Of a stretch of DNA of 15,883 bases, positions 12,470 through 15,883 are shown one piece after another. The translations under genes were made by a program, and so were the position numbers. Position 1 is the stretch's first letter. Every line of letters begins with the position of its first letter. Location of the stretch: positions 1 to 15,883 of the forward strand of contig VGKK01000014.1 in NCBI GenBank assembly GCA_016867095.1, written 5' to 3'. The notes beneath the pieces are model-generated. The model made no database searches. It was not told the origin of the DNA and saw only the letters and a list, made by a program, of their open reading frames with translations. Origin of the DNA: Candidatus Omnitrophota bacterium. GTDB taxonomy: Bacteria > Omnitrophota > Gorgyraeia > Gygaellales > Profunditerraquicolaceae.

Positions 12470-12564
12470 CGGGGAGTAGCTCAGTTCCGACATTCACAAG
12501 AATAGTAGGTAGGGAGTCGGAATCTCGGCCGAGCGAAGCGAGCGTCGGGATTTGGCTTAGAGCG
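12470..12564 (+). pseudogene. 5' part of a split tRNA (probably tRNA-Pro), D-loop holding a palindrome
   Basis: CGGGGAGTAGCTCAGTT (12470-12486) followed, after an inserted palindrome, by TTTGGCTTAGAGCG (12551-12564) reconstitutes a tRNA acceptor 5' strand and complete D arm (GCTC/GAGC). It closely resembles the intact tRNA-Pro at 12822 (GGCTCAGTTTGGATTAGAGC). The matching 3' acceptor strand CTCCCCG is found 500 nt away at 13010. C1-G72 with A73 is typical of bacterial tRNA-Pro. The anticodon arm is missing, so the gene is dead. Confidence 0.8.
12485..12550. repeat. palindromic element inserted in the D-loop of the old tRNA
   Basis: TTCCGAC (12485-12491) pairs with GTCGGAA (12516-12522). A second part, TCTCGG...GCGAAGCGAGC...GTCGGGA, ends at 12550. 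The CCGAC...GTCGGGA ends resemble those of the neighbouring cassette and hairpins. Two extra T bases after the element could be a 2-bp target duplication. Confidence 0.7.
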
Positions 12565-12584
12565 TCCCGACATTTGTCTAAAGT

Positions 12585-12902
12585 ATGTTTTATTTTTATG
12601 TTTTAAAAAGTGAAAAAGACGGTAGTTATTATGTGGGATATACGAAGGATTTAAAAGATAGACTAAATAGACACAATTTATCTCAAAGTATTTCTACTAG
12701 AGCAAGAATTCCTTGGGAAGTAATTTATTTTGAGAAGTTTAATAATAAAATTGGAGCCATTAGAAGAGAAAGGCAGGTTAAAAAGGGAAAGAGTAGGAAA
12801 TATATTGAGAGGTTGATTAAGCGGGGGATGGCTCAGTTTGGATTAGAGCACATGGTTTGGGACCATGGGGTCGTGGGTTCGAGTCCCACTCCCCCGATTT
12901 AG
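12585..12902 (+). CDS. GIY-YIG nuclease (URI-type), frame running through tRNA-Pro
   Basis: The GIY-YIG domain occupies residues 1-79: FYFYVLKSEKDGSYYVGYT contains the GIY and YIG equivalents, then KDLKDRLNRHN with the catalytic-type Arg. ARIPWEVIYFEKF follows, then AIRRERQVKKGKSRKYIERL with the metal-binding-type Glu. This is the small stand-alone COG2827/UvrC-like group. There is no stop codon at the domain end: codon 80 is the first three bases of tRNA-Pro (12822). The frame continues through the tRNA as GMAQFGLEHMVWDHGVVGSS... to TAG at 12900. The last 26 residues are therefore translated tRNA. The gene is visibly richer in A and T than its neighbours, consistent with foreign origin. No strong Shine-Dalgarno is present. 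Confidence 0.85.
   Translation: MFYFYVLKSEKDGSYYVGYTKDLKDRLNRHNLSQSISTRARIPWEVIYFEKFNNKIGAIRRERQVKKGKSRKYIERLIKRGMAQFGLEHMVWDHGVVGSSPTPPI
12822..12897 (+). tRNA. tRNA-Pro (anticodon TGG)
   Basis: This is a complete cloverleaf. The acceptor CGGGGGA/TCCCCCG has 7 pairs with C1-G72 and A73. The D arm is GCTC...GAGC, the anticodon arm CATGG-TTTGGGA-CCATG with anticodon TGG, and the T arm GTGGG-TTCGAGT-CCCAC. CCA is not encoded. It lies inside the inverted-repeat cassette and overlaps the 3' end of the GIY-YIG frame. It probably depends on the promoter at 12428-12456. Confidence 0.95.
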
Positions 12903-12934
12903 AATTTTGACAAATGTCGGGAAGGCCGTGAGTT

Positions 12935-12999
12935 TCCCGCCAGTCGATTTTAGAAAGTAGGCGGGATCCCGATGGCCAGTTTTCTAATCGCCATCGGGA
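12935..12999. repeat. two abutting TCCC...GGGA hairpins
   Basis: TCCCGCC (12935-12941) pairs with GGCGGGA (12960-12966). Immediately next, TCCCGATGGC (12967-12976) pairs with GCCATCGGGA (12990-12999), with a 13-nt loop. Their ends match those of the nuclease cassette. They sit between that cassette and the 3' remnant of the old tRNA. Confidence 0.8.
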
Positions 13000-13017
13000 C
13001 AAGTCTTGCCTCCCCGA
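13000..13017 (+). pseudogene. 3' part of the split tRNA
   Basis: CAAGT (end of a T-loop), CTTGC (3' T-stem), CTCCCCG (acceptor, 13010-13016) and discriminator A (13017) form the last 18 bases of a tRNA. CTCCCCG is perfectly complementary to CGGGGAG at 12470-12476, so the two remnants belonged to one gene. Confidence 0.78.
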
Positions 13018-13028
13018 TTTTGAAAAAT

Positions 13029-13061
13029 GCGCCCGTCCTTGATAGGGTCAGGACACGGCGC
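13029..13061. repeat. hairpin between the tRNA-Pro region and tRNA-Arg
   Basis: GCGCC-C-GTCCT (13029-13039) pairs with AGGAC-AC-GGCGC (13050-13061). It may end transcription from the tRNA-Pro unit, but no T-run follows. Its right side overlaps the spacer of a possible tRNA-Arg promoter. Confidence 0.6.
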
Positions 13062-13067
13062 TATTGT
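13039..13067 (+). promoter_or_regulatory. possible tRNA-Arg promoter
   Basis: TTGATA (13039-13044) and TATTGT (13062-13067) are 17 nt apart, predicting a start near 13074, just before the tRNA 5' end at 13077. The -10 is imperfect. Confidence 0.42.
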
Positions 13068-13111
13068 TAAGAAACTGCGCCTGTAGCTCAAATGGATAGA
13101 GCATCTGCCTT

Positions 13112-13755
13112 CCAATAGGAGCCTCTATGCGGAATAAAAACGCATAGAGTGGATATGGCTATATGCAAGGAAATCCCGAAGATAAAAACCTGGATTACTT
13201 GCAGGCAACCATTGATACAGGTAGTAAATGCCCAAGAGGGGAGGTGAATAGTGCATCATACAAAATTCAAAGCAGATGTAGGAGTAGCTAAGACCATAGC
13301 TGATTTGGTAAGCAGGGGTTACGTTCCCTGTATACCATTATCAGAACATCAGCCATATGATCTGGTAGTTATATGGGACGGAAAAGCAGCAGTGAAATTA
13401 CAAGTGAAATATGCTACTCTAAAGAAAAACGGGGCAATTGATGTTAAATTCAGGAGAACCTGGGCCGATAGCCATGGCGTGCATACAAAGCATTACGCCG
13501 AAAATGAATTTGATTACTACGCTATTTATTGTCCAGAGAAAGATAAGGTTGTTTATATTCCGAATACCAAAGATTGTCCTAAGTGCGTTCGCTTTGAAAA
13601 AACTCATAATAATCAAGGAAAGTATGTGAAATGGGCAAATGACTATCTGGTAATAAAATGGGAGTCCTCAGAGACTATACGCCATACACCTGAGAGGGTG
13701 AAGACATAGTCCAGACCGCAACATTCTTGTGGCCGGAGTAATCCGGTGCGGTATG
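13112..13755 (+). other. group I self-splicing intron in tRNA-Arg
   Basis: The intron is 644 nt long and is inserted between tRNA positions 34 and 35, the same site as the cyanobacterial tRNA-Leu(UAA) intron. P1 forms between exon bases CUU (13109-13111) and intron GAG (13119-13121), giving the required U-G pair at the 5' splice site. P10 pairs UAG (13116-13118) with exon CUA (13756-13758), and the last intron base is G (13755). P2 is a perfect 9-bp hairpin (13123-13131 with 13141-13149). The catalytic core shows R = TCAGAGACTA (13668-13677) and S = AAGACATAGTCC (13701-13712). P7 is GACTA/TAGTC and P8 is CACC/GGTG. Confidence 0.92.
13251..13709 (+). CDS. group I intron-encoded PD-(D/E)XK-type homing endonuclease, 152 aa
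   Basis: This resembles the I-Ssp6803I type of homing endonuclease, which is encoded in tRNA introns of cyanobacteria and uses a PD-(D/E)XK fold. The N-terminal KFKADVGVAKTIADLVSRGY helix is followed by the catalytic region: an Asp in HQPYDLVV and the downstream KLQVKYATLKK with a Q-x-K in place of E-x-K, as in that family. The start is GTG at 13251 with GGAGGTGA a few bases upstream. The frame ends at TAG inside intron element S (13707-13709), so its last about 15 codons also encode the R, P7 and P8 core. Its role would be to cut intronless tRNA-Arg genes and spread the intron; activity is inferred from apparently intact residues. Confidence 0.85.
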   Translation: MHHTKFKADVGVAKTIADLVSRGYVPCIPLSEHQPYDLVVIWDGKAAVKLQVKYATLKKNGAIDVKFRRTWADSHGVHTKHYAENEFDYYAIYCPEKDKVVYIPNTKDCPKCVRFEKTHNNQGKYVKWANDYLVIKWESSETIRHTPERVKT

Positions 13756-13811
13756 CTAAGCAGATGGTTGGCCGTCCGATTCGGCCCAGGCGCATTAATT
13801 TAAGATAATTA

Positions 13812-13918
13812 CGCCGTGTGGTGAGTTTATCGAACCACAGGCGCACCACTTTACTTGGCTTCGCCGTGCCCTCAGCGTATTGATTTGCGAAGCAAATCAG
13901 CAGAGGGCAGGCGCACCA
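13812..13918. repeat. two hairpins ending in copies of the tRNA-Arg 3' end plus CCA
   Basis: Hairpin one has arms CGCC-G-TGTGGT (13812-13822) and ACCACAGGCG (13834-13843), with loop GAGTTTATCGA, followed by CACCA. Hairpin two has arms CGCC-G-TGCCCTC (13862-13873) and GAGGGCAGGCG (13903-13913). It encloses a second stem GATTTGC-GAA-GCAAATC (13882-13898) and is followed by CACCA. Both right ends read CAGGCGCACCA (13838-13848, 13908-13918), exactly the tRNA-Arg acceptor strand, discriminator and CCA. The second hairpin ends 11 nt before the next gene's ATG. Confidence 0.85.
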
Positions 13919-13929
13919 AAATAAAAAGT

Positions 13930-15084
13930 ATGAAGCTCTGGGTAAAAATATTATTAACGAGCATTATTGTCCTGTCGCTGCTTTATATATTTATACATAT
14001 CTTTCTGTTTTTTCAGGGCAAGGCCGTTATCATCAAACAGTTGGAGCGCCTGACCCAGAAGAAGGTAAGCATAGCTTATTTCGGCATTATCCCACCGCTC
14101 AATTTAGATATAGAAAATTTAGTCATTGAAAATCTAGCCAAGGCAGATTCCATATATGTTTCACCCAGCATCCTGGGTTTTCTTACCGGTAATATCGCGT
14201 TTAATAATATCAAGATTATCCGGCCCGAATTTACTTACGAGAGGGCTTTGTCTTCCGCGACAGGCCTGCCTGCGGCAGTAACCGCGGGCGAGGGCAGGAA
14301 GCCCGCCGCGCGTTTTATATTCAAACGCCTGAAGATTCAGGACGGCAAGATAAATTTTATTGACCATACTATCGCGGATACGGGGATTAGCTTAACGCTT
14401 AAAGATATAAACTTCAGCCTGGATAACCTGTTTGTATTGCCGCATTCGGTAATTACTAATTTTGACTTAAGGGCGAAAATCCCCTGGGAGAAAGGAACAG
14501 AAGAGGGCAGGGTAAGCGCGGAAGGCTGGCTGGATTTATTTAAAAAGAATATGCAGGCGAGCTTAAAGATTGAGGATATTGACGGAGTTTATCTATACCC
14601 CTATTATTCTACCTGGGTGGACTTGGAAAAGGCGCGCATTGAGAAGGCAAAGCTTAACTTTTCCAGCAATATCCATAGCCTGAATAACGACATGGTTGCC
14701 GATTGCCATTTGGAATTGACGGATATAGTGCGTAAGCCCCGCTCGGCGGAAGAGCCCGAAGAAAAGGCGGAGAAGATTACCAACGCCGTCTTAGATATCT
14801 TCCGCGCCTTAAATCAGGGGAAAATAATTTTAGATTTTACCATCAGGACTAAAATGGACAGGCCGGAGTTTGGTTTCGGCAGTATCAGGGCGGCCTTTGA
14901 AGAGAAGCTGGTGCGCAGCAGAAAGGGCGGCGCCGTCAAGGTAGAGGATGTCCTGAAGTTCCCCGCCAATCTTCTGCAGGGCACAGTAAAAAGCGCCACT
15001 GACCTTACTAACGCGGTAATTGACGGCGTCTTTAGCGTAGGTAGGGAATTAAAAAGGGCGGTTGAAGATACCCTTAAGAAATAA
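13930..15084 (+). CDS. AsmA/DUF748-like envelope protein, 384 aa
   Basis: An N-terminal membrane segment (KILLTSIIVLSLLYIFIHIF, about residues 6-25) anchors a long periplasmic region in the manner of AsmA-family and DUF748 proteins. These are thought to bridge lipids between membranes or to aid outer-membrane assembly. The family-like start of the repeat region is visible: QLERLTQKKVSIAYFGIIPP, LNLDIENLVIENL, and IAFNNIKIIRPEFTYER. The beta-rich KRLKIQDGKINFIDHTIADT and LKDINFSLDNLFVLP follow. At 384 residues it is much shorter than E. coli AsmA but normal for the short bacterial variants. The ATG at 13930 is chosen because the preceding reading is repeat DNA. No Shine-Dalgarno is visible. 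A GC-rich segment at about 14262-14310 (SATGLPAAVTAGEGRKPA) may be a small insertion. Confidence 0.72.
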   Translation: MKLWVKILLTSIIVLSLLYIFIHIFLFFQGKAVIIKQLERLTQKKVSIAYFGIIPPLNLDIENLVIENLAKADSIYVSPSILGFLTGNIAFNNIKIIRPEFTYERALSSATGLPAAVTAGEGRKPAARFIFKRLKIQDGKINFIDHTIADTGISLTLKDINFSLDNLFVLPHSVITNFDLRAKIPWEKGTEEGRVSAEGWLDLFKKNMQASLKIEDIDGVYLYPYYSTWVDLEKARIEKAKLNFSSNIHSLNNDMVADCHLELTDIVRKPRSAEEPEEKAEKITNAVLDIFRALNQGKIILDFTIRTKMDRPEFGFGSIRAAFEEKLVRSRKGGAVKVEDVLKFPANLLQGTVKSATDLTNAVIDGVFSVGRELKRAVEDTLKK

Positions 15085-15086
15085 AA

Positions 15087-15119
15087 GGCGCGGGATTAAA
15101 ATAGCGCCCTGTCTTTTTT
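15087..15119. terminator. bidirectional intrinsic terminator
   Basis: GGCGC (15087-15091) and GCGCC (15104-15108) form a hairpin followed by a T-run at 15114-15119 on the plus strand. The minus strand has TTTTATTT after the same hairpin. It separates the converging AsmA-like and cold-shock genes. Confidence 0.65.
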
Positions 15120-15324
15120 ATTGTTTTGCAACCTGGACGTTGACCGCGCGCGGGCCTTTCGGAGATTTTTCCACGTCAAATTCCACTTCCTGCTCCTCAT
15201 TTAAGGCGTCAAATTTCAAGTCAACAAGGCTGGACTGGTGAAAGAATACTTCGCTGCCGTCCGTGTCGCTGATAAAACCAAAACCTCTTTCGCGGACCAG
15301 TTTCTTAATCTTACCTTTATGCAT
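15118..15324 (-). CDS. cold-shock domain protein, 68 aa
   Basis: This is a CspA-family single-stranded nucleic acid chaperone that melts mRNA structure, often at low temperature. The five-strand OB fold is complete. RNP1 is RGFGFISD, RNP2 is EVFFHQSSL, and the family ending KGPRAVNVQV is present. AAGGAGG precedes the ATG at 15324. It diverges from the classic start (KIKKLVRERGFGF in place of KVKWFNxxKGFGF), so it may be specialised. It lies 66 nt downstream of a second cold-shock gene with a terminator between, so read-through or a separate promoter is needed. Confidence 0.95.
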   Translation of the reverse strand: MHKGKIKKLVRERGFGFISDTDGSEVFFHQSSLVDLKFDALNEEQEVEFDVEKSPKGPRAVNVQVAKQ

Positions 15325-15341
15325 CTTATCCTCCTTTAAAT

Positions 15342-15376
15342 AAAAAACAGGCCCGGCTCTTTAGAAAAACCGGGCC
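15342..15376 (-). terminator. intrinsic terminator between the two cold-shock genes
   Basis: GGCCCGG/CCGGGCC (15350-15356 and 15370-15376) is a 7-bp GC stem. On the minus strand it is followed by TGTTTTTT (15349-15342). The plus strand also has a T-run after the stem, so it could work both ways. It ends transcription of the upstream cold-shock gene. Confidence 0.8.
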
Positions 15377-15390
15377 AGCTCTTTTTTAGG

Positions 15391-15591
15391 TTATAACTTT
15401 ACTACGTTTACTGCTTGTTCGCCTTTAGGCCCTTTTTCAATTTCAAACTCAACTTCCTGGCCTTCGTTCAAGGATTTATAACCCTCGCCTTGAATCGCGC
15501 TGTGATGCACGAATACATCACTGCCGGACTCGGGCGTAATAAACCCATAACCTTTCTGGTTCGAGAACCACTTTACTTTACCTCTTGCCAT
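15391..15591 (-). CDS. cold-shock protein, CspA family, 66 aa
   Basis: This is a canonical bacterial cold-shock protein: GKVKWFSNQKGYGFITPE contains RNP1 (KGYGFI), SDVFVHHSAI is RNP2, and the ending EFEIEKGPKGEQAVNVV is typical. It binds single-stranded RNA and DNA and acts as an RNA chaperone. AGGAGGG lies 8-10 nt before the ATG at 15591. It has its own near-consensus promoter at 15717-15744, a leader of about 118 nt with an internal terminator-like hairpin, and an intrinsic terminator after the stop. Confidence 0.97.
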   Translation of the reverse strand: MARGKVKWFSNQKGYGFITPESGSDVFVHHSAIQGEGYKSLNEGQEVEFEIEKGPKGEQAVNVVKL

Positions 15592-15624
15592 TACTCACTA
15601 CCCTCCTTTCTTTGAATTTTACGA

Positions 15625-15705
15625 TAGTAAATAATGGCAGAAAAAAACCGTAAGGTTAGTTATCTCAACCTTACGGCCTGAAGACTTCTAATCCCTTATT
15701 TACTA
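15625..15705 (-). promoter_or_regulatory. leader with attenuator-like hairpin upstream of the cold-shock gene
   Basis: On the minus strand CCGTAAGGTT (15676-15667) pairs with AACCTTACGG (15657-15648), a perfect 10-bp stem, followed by seven T (15647-15641). This is a textbook intrinsic terminator lying between promoter and start codon. It is flanked by a perfect 10-nt inverted repeat, TAGTAAATAA (15705-15696) and TTATTTACTA (15634-15625), which could enclose it. It may be a transcription attenuator, or the end of a separate RNA of about 70 nt. Confidence 0.75.
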
Positions 15706-15716
15706 CACTGGTGATA

Positions 15717-15744
15717 AGTATAGCATATTTTTTGGATTTGTCAA
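15717..15744 (-). promoter_or_regulatory. promoter of the cold-shock gene leader
   Basis: On the minus strand a perfect TTGACA (15739-15744) and TATACT (15717-15722) are separated by 16 nt. The predicted start is near 15709, immediately before the structured leader. Confidence 0.8.
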
Positions 15745-15794
15745 CTAAATAATATAGCCCAGTTTTTTCCACGGCCTTATTCATACACAAAGCA

Positions 15795-15883
15795 TTACTT
15801 TATTAAAGAAACTTTCCATTCCTTATTTACCCATAAACCGTAAACTTCTAACCCGGTATTCCAATTTTTAATATTCTGCACGG
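15795..15883 (-). CDS. possible C-terminal end of a gene running off the right edge
   Basis: A minus-strand frame enters from the window edge and is open for 28 codons to TAA at 15797-15795. It ends with LEVYGLWVNKEWKVSLIK, which has protein-like composition. No family can be named from so short a piece, and it could be chance. Confidence 0.4.
   Translation of the reverse strand, partial: VQNIKNWNTGLEVYGLWVNKEWKVSLIK

Larger units (their letters stand above)
12565..12922. mobile_element. inverted-repeat cassette carrying GIY-YIG nuclease and tRNA-Pro
   Basis: Perfect 14-bp terminal inverted repeats TCCCGACATTTGTC (12565-12578) and GACAAATGTCGGGA (12909-12922) bound a 358-bp unit. It contains only a GIY-YIG reading frame and a full tRNA-Pro. 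Left of it is the D arm of the old tRNA. To its right lie two more TCCC...GGGA hairpins and then the T-loop-to-3' remnant of the same old tRNA. This arrangement supports insertion into an existing tRNA gene together with a replacement tRNA. Mobility itself is inference. Confidence 0.65.
13077..13794 (+). tRNA. tRNA-Arg (anticodon TCT), interrupted by a group I intron
   Basis: The exons are 13077-13111 and 13756-13794. The acceptor GCGCCTG pairs perfectly with CAGGCGC (13787-13793), with discriminator A at 13794. The D stem is GCTC/GAGC, the anticodon stem TCTGC/GCAGA, the spliced loop CTT+CTAA giving anticodon TCT, the variable loop TGGTT, and the T stem GGCCG/CGGCC. The T-loop reads TCCGATT, with C in place of the nearly invariant T55. 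CCA is not encoded at this position, but two copies of the 3' end followed by CCA lie just downstream. Confidence 0.88.

Noticed and set aside
12817..13002. Minus-strand frame over the tRNA-Pro region
   Set aside because: It is the antisense translation of the tRNA-Pro and neighbouring hairpins, with no protein family features or ribosome binding site.
13112..13150. Reading the anticodon loop straight through as CTTCCAA, giving tRNA-Gly(TCC)
   Set aside because: The GCAGA strand needed for the anticodon stem is not adjacent. The P1/P10 pairings and terminal G place the splice after CTT and give anticodon TCT on a tRNA-Arg-like body.
13438..13629. Overlapping frames on both strands inside the homing endonuclease gene
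   Set aside because: The main frame carries the nuclease motifs and a Shine-Dalgarno; the others have neither.

Overview
The window looks like a piece of a bacterial metagenome-type chromosome, most likely from a Candidatus Omnitrophota (PVC-related) or similar candidate-phylum organism. This is inference from overall character: tightly overlapping housekeeping genes, a GIY-YIG nuclease reading into a tRNA, many short palindromes, and a lipoprotein amidase plus an AsmA-like protein implying a Gram-negative-type envelope. No taxonomic marker was searched.

Layout. 1-1340: accessory start, with an Xre repressor and a palindromic operator lying inside a divergent promoter, then a leftward pair (unknown protein and ORF6N-domain protein). 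1344-1993: palindromes, a doubtful small membrane ORF and tRNA-Leu(CAG) with its own near-consensus promoter. 2044-4018: an AEC-family transporter overlapping smpB, then tmRNA, whose reading frame predicts an unusually long 30-residue tag. 4019-7412: palindromes, an unknown membrane-anchored protein paired with a slipin, an N-acetylmuramoyl-L-alanine amidase lipoprotein and glutamate racemase. 7413-12450: a nested inverted-repeat region, then queD-queC-queE-queF (preQ0/preQ1 synthesis) translationally chained to a two-subunit class I fumarase, RNase PH and RdgB/HAM1 pyrophosphatase. 12428-13918: a tRNA region invaded by several kinds of element. 13930-15883: an AsmA/DUF748-like envelope protein converging on two cold-shock genes, and the end of another gene at the right edge.

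The most striking region is 12428-13918. An old tRNA (probably tRNA-Pro, acceptor strands at 12470 and 13010) keeps its promoter but is split. Its D-loop holds a palindrome, and its middle is replaced by an inverted-repeat-bounded cassette carrying a GIY-YIG nuclease gene whose frame runs, without a stop, into a complete new tRNA-Pro(UGG). Sixty bases further on, tRNA-Arg(UCU) is interrupted between U34 and C35 by a 644-nt group I intron that encodes a PD-(D/E)XK-type homing endonuclease. It is followed by two hairpins that each end in a copy of the tRNA-Arg 3' end plus CCA.

A second theme is a set of palindromes at gene boundaries. Their stems differ in sequence but several share loops of the form GAG...GCGAAGC...CGA, a known unusually stable DNA mini-hairpin core. 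They sit after tmRNA, at the fumarase alpha stop codon (where one supplies the next gene's Shine-Dalgarno), before queD, inside the split tRNA and before the AsmA-like gene. Short 7-8 nt tandem repeats also occur inside queC, queF and the fumarase alpha gene.
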